Source of the DNA: DATBLE01 sp963775695
Lineage (GTDB): Bacteria; Actinomycetota; Thermoleophilia; Gaiellales; Gaiellaceae
Direction of reading: 5' to 3'
Length of the DNA: 64,000 bases
Assembly: GCA_963775695.1 (NCBI GenBank)
Contig: CAVZJU010000003.1
Coordinates: 124,001 to 188,000, forward strand
A program made the position numbers and the translations under genes. Under the pieces are notes generated by a model. The model worked only from the letters and a program-made list of their open reading frames with translations, was not told the DNA's origin and searched no databases. Of this stretch, positions 49,573-58,764 are shown in pieces (position 1 is the stretch's first letter; every line of letters starts with the position of its first letter).

Positions 49573-50135
49573 TAGCTGCGTGCGCCGAAGTCCGCGGTCA
49601 GGATCGTGACGTCCTGACCCGCGTAGACTCCCGGCGCCGACGAGGCGTGCACCGCGGCGATCCCGACCTCCCGCCAGGCGGCCGTGAGCAGGTTCTGCCG
49701 GTGCGGCGGGCTGTTCAGCCACAGCTCTAGGGCGCGTCGGGCGCTGAGCCGCGGCGAGCTCCACACGAGGTTCTCGCCGACGCGCCAGGCTCCGTCAGCG
49801 GGTTTCGGATACCGCGTCTCCACGCGCTTCCAGAACGGGGCGCCGCTGAAGGAGTCATGCCCGAAGAAGCCGTGCTCGGCCATCGAGGAGGTCTGCTCGT
49901 GCGCGGCCGCGGCCAGCGCCGGGCTGGCGCGCAGGGGGGCGAGCCCCGCTGCGCGGCGGAGGTCGTTGATCCGGGTCAATAACCGTGCCTCCAACCCCGG
50001 GAGCACGGTCACGCGCTCCGTGCCGCTGGCCGCGTTGTTCCAGCCGGCGGTGTCGCCGGCGGCGGCGGTGGTCGTACCGAAGACGGCCGCGACGAGCATG
50101 GCTGCCGCTGCCACCGCGGGCGACCGGCGAATCAC
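49572..50135 (-). CDS. Secreted CAP-domain (SCP-like) protein
   Basis: A 187-aa secreted protein. GTG 50135 gives the signal VIRRSPAVAAAAMLVAAVFG; the frame is open further upstream to 50258, but that region looks like structured leader RNA. The CAP core has INDLRRAAGLAPLRASPAL, AAHEQTSSMAEHGFFGHDS, GENLVWSSP and ELWLNSPPHRQNLL, with the two His and Glu of the cavity. The bacterial role is uncertain; CAP proteins bind lipids or cell-wall parts. Confidence 0.85.
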   Translation of the reverse strand: MIRRSPAVAAAAMLVAAVFGTTTAAAGDTAGWNNAASGTERVTVLPGLEARLLTRINDLRRAAGLAPLRASPALAAAAHEQTSSMAEHGFFGHDSFSGAPFWKRVETRYPKPADGAWRVGENLVWSSPRLSARRALELWLNSPPHRQNLLTAAWREVGIAAVHASSAPGVYAGQDVTILTADFGARS

Positions 50136-50143
50136 GTCTTTCG

Positions 50144-50205
50144 GTATCGGCAGCTTGGCCACGTCGGCAAGTCCGTGGTGACACTTCGATACAGCTTTGC
50201 TTGCC
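50144..50205 (-). ncRNA. Candidate structured 5' leader of the CAP gene
   Basis: On the minus strand GUAUCG (50192-50187) pairs with CGAUAC (50149-50144), enclosing CCACG paired with CGUGG. The loop of that inner hairpin (CUUGCC) complements GGCAAG just upstream (50205-50200), making a pseudoknot. The last stem ends eight bases before the GTG. It resembles a compact riboswitch but matches no class I recognise. Confidence 0.35.
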
Positions 50206-50345
50206 CCTACCCCGGGGGGCGACGACTGGACGATGGGGATGCGGCATCTTAATCGCACACCCGGTCGCCACGCGTGACAACCGCATGTTCGCTCGTTTCG
50301 AGCGGCGATTGTGCTTCGACCGGATTGCCCTACGCTGTGACGGAG

Positions 50346-52256
50346 ATGGTCGAAGTCACCGCTGCTCGACCCCGGGTGCCCGCGGTCCGGGAGTCGCTCG
50401 CGCGCTCGCTCACGTACGCCGGGATACCGATTGGTCTCGCGGCCTGCGTGGCCGTCGGCGCGTTCGGCTTCGCGAACGGTGGGTACTTTCCCGTCTCCTG
50501 GGGCTGGGGCAGCTTGGCGCTGCTCGTGCTCGTGGCGGTTGCGCTCGCAGTCGGCGTGACCGTCGAGGCCGACGTCCTTGACGTCGTGTTCCTCGCCGGT
50601 TTCGCCGCTTTGACCGGCTGGATCGCGCTCTCGCTGCTGTGGACGACGGTCGTGCCGGACACCGTGCTCGAGGTCGAGCGCGTGCTCGTCTACCTCGCAG
50701 CGGCCGCGGCGGGCGTCCTGCTGCTGAGGCGACGATCGGTGGCGGCGATCGTTCTGGGGCTCTGGGGCGCGCTGGTGATCCTCACGACGTATGCCCTGCT
50801 GACCCGTCTCTTCCCGGACCAGTTCGGAGCATCCGACCCGTTCTCGGGCTACCGACTCTCCGACCCGCTCGGCTACTGGAACGCGCTCGGCATCCTCTCC
50901 GCCATAGGCTGGCTGCTTGCGCTCGGCCTCGCCGCCCGCAGCGGGCCGCTCGTCCGCTGCCTCGCGGCCGGCTCGACGGTGATCTTCGCGCTCGCGCTCT
51001 ACTTCACCTACAGCCGCGCGAGCTGGATCGCGCTCGTCGTCGGACTCGCGGTCGCGGTCGCGCTCGACACTCGACGCCTCCAGCTGATCACCATCGCCCT
51101 CGTGCTCGCGCCCTGGTCGATCACGGCAGTCGCCGTCGCCTCGACGTCACCCGCGCTGACGCACCAGAGCGCGGCGGTGAGCGCGGCCAGCCGCGACGGA
51201 CACGGCCTCGCCGCGATCGCGATCGGGCTCGTGGTCGCGGCCTCGCTCACGATCCTGCTCGTCGACTGGCTCGCGTCCACGCTCACGGTGTCGTCTGGTC
51301 TCCGGCGGATCTACGCCGGCACGCTGCTGTTCCTGCTCATGGCGTTCCTGATCGTCGTCTTCGGCCGCTACGGCTTTCCGCCGACGCTCGCGCGCAAGGC
51401 CTACGACTCCTTCAACGGGACGCTCGCCACGACGGACGATCTCAATAGCCGCCTACTCAACCTCTCGAGCAACGGGCGGACCGAGACCTGGCACACGGCC
51501 TGGCAGGAGGTGACCGAAAATCCGATCCTCGGCGCGGGAGCGGGCAGCTACGCCCAGTTCTGGTTCCAGCATCGGCGCGTCGGCTCTACCGTGCACGACG
51601 CCCACAACCTCTATCTCGAGACGCTCGCCGAGCTCGGCCCGGCCGGGCTCGCCCTGCTCCTGCTGATGCTCCTGGCGCCGTTCGCCGCCGTCCGGCGCGC
51701 CCGTTCGTCGCCGCTCGCCGTGGTTGCGTGCGGCGCCTACGTCGCGTTTCTCCTGCACGCTGCGATCGACTGGGACTGGGAGATGCCCGCGGTCACCCTG
51801 ACGGGCCTGTTCTGCGCGATCGTGCTGCTCGCCGCCGGCCGGCGCGACCGGAAGCCGCGTCGGTTGCGCTCGGGCACCAGAATCGGTGGGGCCGTGGCCG
51901 CCGTCGGGCTCTTCGCGTTCGCGTTGGTCGCGCTGCTCGGGAACAGCGCTGTCTCCGCGAGCTCGAAGTCCACCGACGGCGGCCACTATGCGCGGGCGGA
52001 GTCTCAGGCCCGGCAGGCGATGTCCTTCGTGCCGTGGTCGGCCGAGCCGTGGCGGCGGCTGGGAGAAGCTCAGCTGCTCTCCGGAGACTCCGCCGCCGCG
52101 CGGGTCAGCTTCCGCCGGGCGATCGAGAAGGACCGCCGCGACTGGACGCTCTGGTTCGAGCTGGCCGGGGCGAGCCGCGGCGTCGAACGCCGGCAGGCGC
52201 TGGCCGAAGCCTCCCGCCTCAACCCGCTCGACGGTCGCCTCCGACCCCAGGCCTGA
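50346..52256 (+). CDS. O-antigen ligase-like membrane protein with TPR tail
   Basis: A 636-aa protein with about 12 helices and the Wzy_C ligase/polymerase region: LYFTYSRASWIALVVGLAV and the large loop NGRTETWHTAWQEVTENPIL ending in HDAHNLYLETLAELG. Residues from 560 form a TPR-like repeat (AEPWRRLGEAQLLSGDSAAA). Such proteins join or polymerise lipid-linked sugars on the outer face of the membrane. ATG 50346 is nine bases after TACGCT, so the leader is very short. It overlaps the sigma gene by one base. Confidence 0.82.
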   Translation: MVEVTAARPRVPAVRESLARSLTYAGIPIGLAACVAVGAFGFANGGYFPVSWGWGSLALLVLVAVALAVGVTVEADVLDVVFLAGFAALTGWIALSLLWTTVVPDTVLEVERVLVYLAAAAAGVLLLRRRSVAAIVLGLWGALVILTTYALLTRLFPDQFGASDPFSGYRLSDPLGYWNALGILSAIGWLLALGLAARSGPLVRCLAAGSTVIFALALYFTYSRASWIALVVGLAVAVALDTRRLQLITIALVLAPWSITAVAVASTSPALTHQSAAVSAASRDGHGLAAIAIGLVVAASLTILLVDWLASTLTVSSGLRRIYAGTLLFLLMAFLIVVFGRYGFPPTLARKAYDSFNGTLATTDDLNSRLLNLSSNGRTETWHTAWQEVTENPILGAGAGSYAQFWFQHRRVGSTVHDAHNLYLETLAELGPAGLALLLLMLLAPFAAVRRARSSPLAVVACGAYVAFLLHAAIDWDWEMPAVTLTGLFCAIVLLAAGRRDRKPRRLRSGTRIGGAVAAVGLFAFALVALLGNSAVSASSKSTDGGHYARAESQARQAMSFVPWSAEPWRRLGEAQLLSGDSAAARVSFRRAIEKDRRDWTLWFELAGASRGVERRQALAEASRLNPLDGRLRPQA

Positions 52257-52777
52257 TGAAGGGCTTTCGCAGAGATCCGCTCGCCGATCCCGAGGATCTG
52301 ATCCGTCACGTCTACGCGTACGCGGCCTACCGTCTCGGCGACGGCCACGACGCCGAGGACGTCACGAGCGAGGTCTTCGAGCGCGCGATCCGGTACCACG
52401 GGAGCTACAACCGTTCGAAGGGCGCACCGCTCGCGTGGCTGCTCGGCATCGCCCGACGCTGCGCCGACGACGCGCTGGCGAAGCGTCCGCGTGAGGAGCC
52501 GGAGCCGGAGGAGATCGCAGCGGTCGGAAGCGTCGAGGAGGACACCGTTCGTCGCGTGACGCTGGCCGCCGCGGTGGCGCAGCTGAGCGCGCGCGACCAG
52601 GAGTTGATCGCGCTTCGCTACGGCGCCGAGCTGACCGCAGCTCAGATCGCCCAGGTCCTGGACGCGCAGACCAATGCGATCGAGGTGGCGCTCCATCGCG
52701 CGCTCGCCCGGCTCCGCCGCATCCTGGAAGCCGAGGAGGCGGAGACGGCGGGGATGTCCGGCTCCGGCAGGGTGTAA
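52256..52777 (+). CDS. ECF-type RNA polymerase sigma factor
   Basis: A 173-aa sigma factor sharing TGATG with the ligase stop. Region 2 is LIRHVYAYAAYRLGDGHDAE and VTSEVFERAIRYHGSYN, and region 4 is LSARDQELIALRYGAELTAA and NAIEVALHRALARLRR. It lacks a recognisable adjacent soluble anti-sigma gene. The next gene encodes a membrane protein with a short cytosolic head, which could act as its regulator. Confidence 0.88.
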   Translation: MKGFRRDPLADPEDLIRHVYAYAAYRLGDGHDAEDVTSEVFERAIRYHGSYNRSKGAPLAWLLGIARRCADDALAKRPREEPEPEEIAAVGSVEEDTVRRVTLAAAVAQLSARDQELIALRYGAELTAAQIAQVLDAQTNAIEVALHRALARLRRILEAEEAETAGMSGSGRV

Positions 52778-52844
52778 GGATCGCGGCCCCCGGCCGGTAT
52801 TTATCTATGTAGGCACGAAACGGACACTGGGAGAGGGGAGTTAC

Positions 52845-53423
52845 ATGAAGGACGAAAGATTCGATCTCGAGGGTGAGCTCAACGCGGGCCGTTCCCGGCC
52901 ACGCGCCGAGTTCGTCACGTCGCTCGCAGGCGACGTGCAGGGGCGCGTGCGCCGCAGCCGGATCGGTCTGATGCTCGCGCTCTGCGGCCTGATGATCGTC
53001 TCCGTCGCGTCGTTCGGGGGCATCGGCTACGCGGCAGGGAACGAGCCTTCGCAGAGCAACTCGAGCGCGGCGGCGCAGTACGTGCCGTCCCCAACGCCGC
53101 CGTTCGTGCCGGAGACGCCGACCACACCGGAGACGCCGACCACACCGGAGGCGCCGCCCGCGCCGGAGCCGCAGGCGTCCACGCCGCAGCAGGCGGCGAC
53201 GTTCGTGCCGAAGGTCGTGAAGCCGAAGGTCGTCAAGAAGGCTGCAGTGAAGGCCGAGGCGACGGCTGCCGCTCCCAAGGCCGCTGCCCCCGCGCACACC
53301 TCCTCGCAGCTGCCGTTCACCGGCCTCGCGCTGTGGGTCCCGCTGGCGATCGGCCTGCTGCTGATCGCGTCCGGCGTGCTCCTCAGGACGCGGGCCAGGC
53401 GGCACGGCTCGAGCACTCACTAG
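52845..53423 (+). CDS. LPFTG sortase-type surface protein, possible anti-sigma
   Basis: A 192-aa protein; GAGAGGGGAG is close to ATG 52845. A 38-residue charged cytosolic head is followed by a membrane helix (IGLMLALCGLMIVSVASFGG), then a Pro/Thr repeat (ETPTTPETPTTPEAP) and a Lys/Ala region. The end is SQLPFTG, a hydrophobic helix and RTRARR, the sortase sorting signal. The product would have both an N-terminal membrane segment and a wall anchor. Placement after the ECF sigma gene suggests the head may bind the sigma factor. Confidence 0.75.
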   Translation: MKDERFDLEGELNAGRSRPRAEFVTSLAGDVQGRVRRSRIGLMLALCGLMIVSVASFGGIGYAAGNEPSQSNSSAAAQYVPSPTPPFVPETPTTPETPTTPEAPPAPEPQASTPQQAATFVPKVVKPKVVKKAAVKAEATAAAPKAAAPAHTSSQLPFTGLALWVPLAIGLLLIASGVLLRTRARRHGSSTH

Positions 53424-53445
53424 CGAGCGTCGACACCGAGGATCC

Positions 53446-53471
53446 GACGGGGGCTGTTCGCAGCCCCCGTC
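53446..53471. terminator. Hairpin terminator between convergent genes
   Basis: GACGGGGGCT pairs with AGCCCCCGTC around GTTCGC, 22 nt after the stop at 53423. Confidence 0.75.
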
Positions 53472-53486
53472 GTCGTTCGGCGTCGT

Positions 53487-54728
53487 TCAGTCGGCGCCGG
53501 GCGTGACCGTGACGATGTCGGCCAGGTGGATCAGCCGGAACGTGCTGCGGATGGTGCGCATCCGGTCGCGTTCGTCCTCGATCTCCGGGGCGACCCGCCA
53601 GAGGTCACGCGCGCAGAGCAGCAGCTCGCGGATGCGGTCGAGGTCCGGGCCGGGATGGCCGTTCTCCTCGCAGGCGTTCAGGGCGAGCCCGAGCACGCCG
53701 ACCGTGTCCGGCTGGCGCGTCCAGAGCAGCGGGCTGGCCATCGACAGGTACTGGTGGATGCGCGCCAGCACCATCGGCTGGCTGAAGGTGTCGCTCCCCT
53801 TCGCCGGCGTCGGCTCGAGCGGCGGCTGTCCCTCCGCGATCCGCATCGCATTGCCGGAGAGCATCCCGCGCACCTGCGCGTCGTCCAGCCCGGACACCCG
53901 TGCTGTGCGGAGCGCGATCAAGAGCGACGACGGCTGCTGGCCGTAGGGATAGTCCGAGGCGTACAGCACTTGCTCGGGCGAGACCTGGCGGAAGAAGTCG
54001 AGCAGGTCGATCGGGCTCCAGGCGGAGGTGTCGAAGAAGACGCCGGGCTTGCCCGCGAAGTGGCGCATCAGGGCGCCCAGATCGGCGATCCCGGCGTGGG
54101 CGATGATCAGCTGCGCGTCGGGATAGGTCTCGACGAGCCGCGCGAGGTCGTCGGCGATCGGCGGCAGGCCCCGCCCCCCGTGGATCAGGATCGGCACCTT
54201 CCGTTCGGCGGCGATCGCGAAGACGGGGGCGAGGCGTTCGTCGTTCAGCAGGAACTTCTGCGCTCTGGGGTGGAGCTTGATTCCTTTCGCACCGAGGCCG
54301 AGGCAGCGCTCGGCCTCTTCGATCGGCCGCTCACCCAGGTCGAGGCGGACGAACGGGATGAGCCGTCCCTCGCTGCGGGCCGCGTGCTCGAGCGTCCGGT
54401 CGTTCGGAGCCCGGAACGCCGGATGCCGATCGGGCTCGTCCATGCAGAACATGAACGCGCGCGCGATCCGGTACCGCTCCATCAAGAGCTGGAGCTCGTC
54501 GTAGTCGCCCACCATCCCGTCGATGTCGTGACCCAGGTGGAGGTGGACGTCGAAGATGTCCGCCCCACCGGCTGCACCGGCGGCGCCGGGAAGTTCCGGC
54601 CGGGCGTCGTCGGCCTGGCCGCCGACGCTTTCAGCCCCCGAGAGCTCGCGGCGCAGCTCCGCGTCCCACTCCTCGATCAACCGCTGCGCGCGCACGACCG
54701 CTTCGTCCACGTCTCTGAGTCTAGGCAT
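53487..54728 (-). CDS. Amidohydrolase-2 family metal-dependent hydrolase
   Basis: A 413-aa protein. After a 55-residue helical N-region comes the TIM-barrel entry DVHLHLGHD, then GIKLHPRAQKF, VPILIHGGRG, LIIAHAGIADL and LYASDYPYGQQ, the metal-ligand strands of amidohydrolase-2 enzymes (decarboxylases and lactonases among them). The last 120 residues are helical and atypical. The substrate is unknown. It diverges from the M24 peptidase with only 16 nt between their start codons. Confidence 0.83.
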   Translation of the reverse strand: MPRLRDVDEAVVRAQRLIEEWDAELRRELSGAESVGGQADDARPELPGAAGAAGGADIFDVHLHLGHDIDGMVGDYDELQLLMERYRIARAFMFCMDEPDRHPAFRAPNDRTLEHAARSEGRLIPFVRLDLGERPIEEAERCLGLGAKGIKLHPRAQKFLLNDERLAPVFAIAAERKVPILIHGGRGLPPIADDLARLVETYPDAQLIIAHAGIADLGALMRHFAGKPGVFFDTSAWSPIDLLDFFRQVSPEQVLYASDYPYGQQPSSLLIALRTARVSGLDDAQVRGMLSGNAMRIAEGQPPLEPTPAKGSDTFSQPMVLARIHQYLSMASPLLWTRQPDTVGVLGLALNACEENGHPGPDLDRIRELLLCARDLWRVAPEIEDERDRMRTIRSTFRLIHLADIVTVTPGAD

Positions 54729-54744
54729 TTACGATCCCGATGCC

Positions 54745-55881
54745 GTGCCGGACGTCCTGATCTACGCCGACACCATCCGCTCGCCGGAGCTCAGGCACGA
54801 GCTGCCGCTCGGCATCCCCGACCCCTTCCTCTACGTCGAGCGCAAGGGGGAGCGCCACGTCGTCCTGACGTCGTTCGAGATCGACCGCGTCCTGGAGGTC
54901 GCCGGCGCGCCGGAGCCGCACGCGCACGAGGAGTTCGGCTACGACGACCTGATCGCGAAGGGGCTGCCGCGCGACGAGGTGCTGCTCGAGGTCGCGGTCA
55001 ACGCCTGCGAAGCGCTCGGTGTGACCGACGCGCTGGTGCCCTGGACCTTCCCGGCCAAGTTCGCCGACCGGCTGCGCGAGGCCGGGGTCGAGCTGACCCC
55101 GGAGCTCGACTTCTTCCAGGACCGCCGCCGGGTCAAGAGCGAGGCCGAGCTGGCCGGCATCCGGCGGGCACAGCGCGCGGCCGAAGCGGGGATGGACGCG
55201 GCGCGCGCGTTGTTGCGGCGCGCCGAGCCCAACGGAGCCGGTCTCGGCGTGGACGGTGAGCCGCTCACCTCCGAGCGGATCAAGCGCGCGATCCTGGAGG
55301 CGTTCACCGCTCGCGGGACTGTCGCCGACGAGTTCATCGTCGCGCACGGCCCCCAGAGCGCGGTGGGGCACGACATGGGCTCCGGGCCGATCTCCGCGGG
55401 CGAGCCGGTCGTGATCGACCTGTGGCCGCGTGACCTCGAAACGGCGTGCTACGCAGACATGACCCGAACGTACGTGGTCGGTGAGCCGGCGGAAGAGATC
55501 GTGCGCTACCACACGCTCTGCAAGGAGGCGCTCGACCGGTCGCTGGCCGCCATCCGGGCCGGCGTGCCGGGCGCCGACGTCTTCACGCTCGTGTGCGAGC
55601 TCTTCCACGAGGCCGGCCAGCCGACGCAGCTCTCGAAGCGACCGGGCGAGGTGCTCGAGGACGGCTTCTACCACGGCCTCGGGCACGGAGTGGGGCTCGA
55701 GGTGCACGAGGCGCCGTCACTCGGCCGCGCGCCCGGCGCGATGGTCGCCGGCGACGTCGTCACGGTCGAGCCGGGCCTCTACCGGCACGGCTACGGCGGC
55801 GTCCGGCTCGAGGACCTCGTCCTCGTCACCGAGGACGGAGCGGAGAACCTGACCGAGTACCCCTACGACCTCGAGCCGTGA
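54745..55881 (+). CDS. M24 family metallopeptidase (Xaa-Pro aminopeptidase-like)
   Basis: A 378-aa pita-bread enzyme. An N-terminal creatinase-like domain (PDVLIYADTIRSPELRHELP) is followed by metal ligands in VVIDLWPRD, CYADMTRTYVVG, YHGLGHGVGLEVHE, VVTVEPGLY and VRLEDLVLVT. The first-ligand context WPRD instead of DxGA is unusual. It probably cleaves Xaa-Pro dipeptides. GTG 54745 follows TACGAT by nine bases, so the transcript is nearly leaderless. It ends seven bases before acs. Confidence 0.87.
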   Translation: MPDVLIYADTIRSPELRHELPLGIPDPFLYVERKGERHVVLTSFEIDRVLEVAGAPEPHAHEEFGYDDLIAKGLPRDEVLLEVAVNACEALGVTDALVPWTFPAKFADRLREAGVELTPELDFFQDRRRVKSEAELAGIRRAQRAAEAGMDAARALLRRAEPNGAGLGVDGEPLTSERIKRAILEAFTARGTVADEFIVAHGPQSAVGHDMGSGPISAGEPVVIDLWPRDLETACYADMTRTYVVGEPAEEIVRYHTLCKEALDRSLAAIRAGVPGADVFTLVCELFHEAGQPTQLSKRPGEVLEDGFYHGLGHGVGLEVHEAPSLGRAPGAMVAGDVVTVEPGLYRHGYGGVRLEDLVLVTEDGAENLTEYPYDLEP

Positions 55882-55888
55882 CCGAGCC

Positions 55889-57835
55889 TTGAGCGACGCG
55901 GCGATCGAGACCCTGCTTGCGGAAGAACGCCGTTACCCGCCGCCCGACGACTTCGCGGCCCAGGCGAACGCCCAGCCAGATCTCCACGAGCTCTCGTTCG
56001 AGGAGCTGTGGGAACGGGAGGGGCGCGAGCGCGTCACCTGGTTCGAACCGTTCACCGAGCTCTACGAATGGGAGCTGCCCTACGCGAAGTGGTACCTAGG
56101 CGGGAAGCTGAACGCGTGCTTCAACTGCGTCGACCGCCACGTCGACGCGGGGCGCGGCTCGAAGGTCGCGTACTACTGGGAGGGCGAGCCTGACGACGAC
56201 CGGCGGATCGTCACGTTCGACGATCTCCTGCGCGAGACCACGCGACTGGCCAACGCGCTGCGGGAGCTGGGCGTCGTCAAGGGAACGCCGGTGGCGATCT
56301 ACATGGGCATGATCCCGGAGCTACCGATCGCGATGCTCGCCTGCGCGCGGATCGGCGCCCCGCATACGGTCGTCTTCGGCGGCTTCTCGGCCGAGTCGCT
56401 CTCGGCCCGGATGAACGACATGGAGTGCGAGGTGCTGATCACGCAGGACGAGGCCTGGCGGCGTGGCACGACCGTGCCGCTGAAGGCGATCGCCGACGAG
56501 GCCCTCGCCGAGGTGCCCGGCGCTCGGTCGTGTGTGGTGCTGCGTCGGACGGGCGGCGATGTCCCGATGGACGAGGACCGCGACGTCTGGTGGCACGAGG
56601 TCGCGGTCTCCGACGAGGCCTGCCCGTGCGAGCCGATGGACTCGGAGGACCTGCTGTTCCTGATGTACACGAGCGGGACGACCGCGAAGCCCAAGGGAAT
56701 CGCGCACACGACCGCCGGCTACCTGGTCGGCAGCGTCTCGACGCACCACTACGTCCACGACGTGAAGCCCGACGCCGACGTCTACTGGTGCGCGGCCGAC
56801 GTCGGCTGGATCACCGGCCACTCGTACATCGTCTACGGGCCGCTGGCGAACGGGACGACTGGGGTGCTGTATGAGGGCACGCCCGACTTCCCGGACAAGG
56901 ACCGGTGGTGGGCGATCGTCGAGCGGTATGGCGTGACGATCCTCTACACGGCGCCGACCGCGATCCGCGCGCACATGAAGTGGGGAACGGAGTACGCCGG
57001 GCGGCACGACCTCTCGTCGCTGCGGCTGCTCGGCTCGGTCGGCGAGCCGATCAACCCCGAGGCCTGGATCTGGTACCGGCGGCACATCGGCGGCGACCGG
57101 ACGCCGGTCGTCGACACGTGGTGGCAGACGGAGACGGGGATGGCGATGATCACGCCGCTGCCGGGCGTGACGACCCTGAAGCCGGGATCGGCGACCAAGC
57201 CCTTCCCCGGGATCGACGCCGCCGTGGTCGACGAGTCGGGCCGCGAGGTCGAACCCGGCGGCGGCGGTTACCTGGTTCTGCGCAAGCCGTGGCCGGCAAT
57301 GCTGCGCGGCATCTACAAGGATCCCGACCGGTACGCGGAGACGTACTGGTCGCGCTTCCCGGGCATGTACTTCGCGGGGGACGGCGCGCGGCGCGACCGC
57401 GACGGCGACTTCTGGCTCCTCGGGCGCGTGGACGACGTGATGAACGTGTCAGGGCACCGGATCTCGACGATCGAGGTCGAGTCGGCGCTGGTCGACCACC
57501 AGGCGGTGGCCGAAGCGGCCGTGTGCGGCCGGAACGACGCACTGACCGGGCAGGCGATCGTCGCGTACGTGACCCTGAAGGGTAGCCAGGAGGGGTCGGT
57601 GGAGATGATGGACGAGCTCCGCGACCACGTGGCCCATGTGATCGGGCCGATTGCGAAGCCGGCCAACGTCGTGTTCACGCCTGAGCTGCCGAAGACACGC
57701 TCAGGGAAGATCATGCGCAGGCTGCTGCGGGACGTCGCCGAGAATCGGCCGCTGGGCGACACGACGACGCTGGCCGACCCGGCGGTCGTTTCGGAGATCA
57801 AGGCGCGGGCCGAGGCCGAGCCCGCCGAGGAGTGA
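55889..57835 (+). CDS. acs: Acetyl-CoA synthetase
   Basis: A 648-aa AMP-forming ligase starting at TTG 55889. It shows YTSGTTAKPKGIAHT (P-loop), WWQTETGMAMI, the hinge region YFAGDGARRD and the acetylated-lysine motif PKTRSGKIMRR. It makes acetyl-CoA from acetate, ATP and CoA. GYVVGSVSTHHYVHDVK-type residues and the Trp of the acetate pocket (DTWWQTETG) support acetate specificity. The next gene overlaps its stop by four bases. Confidence 0.93.
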   Translation: MSDAAIETLLAEERRYPPPDDFAAQANAQPDLHELSFEELWEREGRERVTWFEPFTELYEWELPYAKWYLGGKLNACFNCVDRHVDAGRGSKVAYYWEGEPDDDRRIVTFDDLLRETTRLANALRELGVVKGTPVAIYMGMIPELPIAMLACARIGAPHTVVFGGFSAESLSARMNDMECEVLITQDEAWRRGTTVPLKAIADEALAEVPGARSCVVLRRTGGDVPMDEDRDVWWHEVAVSDEACPCEPMDSEDLLFLMYTSGTTAKPKGIAHTTAGYLVGSVSTHHYVHDVKPDADVYWCAADVGWITGHSYIVYGPLANGTTGVLYEGTPDFPDKDRWWAIVERYGVTILYTAPTAIRAHMKWGTEYAGRHDLSSLRLLGSVGEPINPEAWIWYRRHIGGDRTPVVDTWWQTETGMAMITPLPGVTTLKPGSATKPFPGIDAAVVDESGREVEPGGGGYLVLRKPWPAMLRGIYKDPDRYAETYWSRFPGMYFAGDGARRDRDGDFWLLGRVDDVMNVSGHRISTIEVESALVDHQAVAEAAVCGRNDALTGQAIVAYVTLKGSQEGSVEMMDELRDHVAHVIGPIAKPANVVFTPELPKTRSGKIMRRLLRDVAENRPLGDTTTLADPAVVSEIKARAEAEPAEE

Positions 57836-58273
57836 GCACCGAGTCGCACTCGGAGGAGCGGCAGCGGGGCGTCGCACTGTTCAACGGGACGTGGGAGCTG
57901 AGCGAGTCGCGTCGTGACGACGATCGCATGCTCCACATGGCGCACGCTTCGCGGTATCACTGGGGCGAGGCGCCCGAGTGCCGCGCCGGAGAGCCTCGCG
58001 CGCGGCGAGTGGCTGATCTCGCGCGTGTACTGCGTGCTGGGCCGGTCTGACCCGGCCCTCTGGCACGCGAGGCTGTGCCTGGAGCGAGTCGAGGAGGCGG
58101 GGGTCGGCGACCTGGATCTCGCGTACGCCTACGAGGCGCTCGCGCGTGCGTCCGCGGTCGCGGGGGACCCGGCCGCAGCGGGCGAGTGGCGTGCGCGTGC
58201 GCGACAGGCAGGCGATGCGATCGGCGATCCCGAGGACCGGGAGCATTTCGACGAGGACTTCGCGACGCTCTAG
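57832..58273 (+). pseudogene. Conserved hypothetical gene broken by one frameshift
   Basis: GTG 57832 overlaps the acs stop (GTGA). The first frame gives FNGTWELSESRR and HMAHASRYHWGEA; from about 57975 the sensible protein continues in another frame as ESLARGEWLISRVYCVLGR, LEEAGVGDLDLAYAYEALARA and the acidic end. These pieces fit one actinobacterial family of about 145 aa (MLHAAHASRYHW...LARGEWQVSRVYAVLGR) with TPR-like helices. A single-base change between 57965 and 57995 separates the frames. It may be a real pseudogene, a sequencing error or programmed shifting. Confidence 0.65.
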
Positions 58274-58713
58274 TAGACGCCGGCGCGGAGCCGGCTGTAC
58301 GACCAGGGCCAGTCCTCGACCCGATCACAGAGCCCGGCCTTCACCGGATTCCAGAGCACGTATCCGCACCGGTCGAAGACGCCGTCCTCGTCGACTGTCC
58401 GGCACTGGTAGCGCTCGGCGAAGACGCTGCCGAACCGTCCGTAGCGCCGGTTGAACTCACGCGCATAGCGCGAATGGAACCACTGCAGCGCCGGCGAGAG
58501 GGTCGCGCGGGTCCCGACGACGACGGCGTGGTAGTGCGTGGTCATGACGCACGCAGCCTCGACCCGGAGCTCGAACCGGGCGGCAGCCTTCATGAGCATC
58601 CCGAGCGCGGCGGTCCGATCCTGAGGTGCGGGGAAGGGCGGAATGCCGCAGACCCCGCGGATCCAGACGTGGAAGCACCCGTCGGGTAGCGAGCTGCGTA
58701 GCACGTATCCCAT
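58270..58713 (-). CDS. REP-associated tyrosine transposase (RAYT, IS200/Y1-like)
   Basis: A 147-aa HUH-type protein: opening PDGCFHVWIRGV, the HUH motif THYHAVVVGT and the catalytic tyrosine region HSRYAREFNRRYGRFGSVFAERYQ, split here around ARYAREF-like residues, ending WPWSYSRL. RAYTs are single-copy, domesticated-looking relatives of IS200 transposases that work on REP palindromes. A large palindrome lies upstream at 58765. It appears intact. Confidence 0.82.
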   Translation of the reverse strand: MGYVLRSSLPDGCFHVWIRGVCGIPPFPAPQDRTAALGMLMKAAARFELRVEAACVMTTHYHAVVVGTRATLSPALQWFHSRYAREFNRRYGRFGSVFAERYQCRTVDEDGVFDRCGYVLWNPVKAGLCDRVEDWPWSYSRLRAGVY

Positions 58714-58764
58714 ACAGGCGACGCTATCGCCGCCGACCGGTCTCCAGCACCCCTGTGGACGAAT

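Noticed and set aside
53120..53160. CRISPR-like short repeats
   Set aside because: The repeat encodes the PTTPE stalk of a surface protein; there are no spacers, and no array was seen elsewhere.
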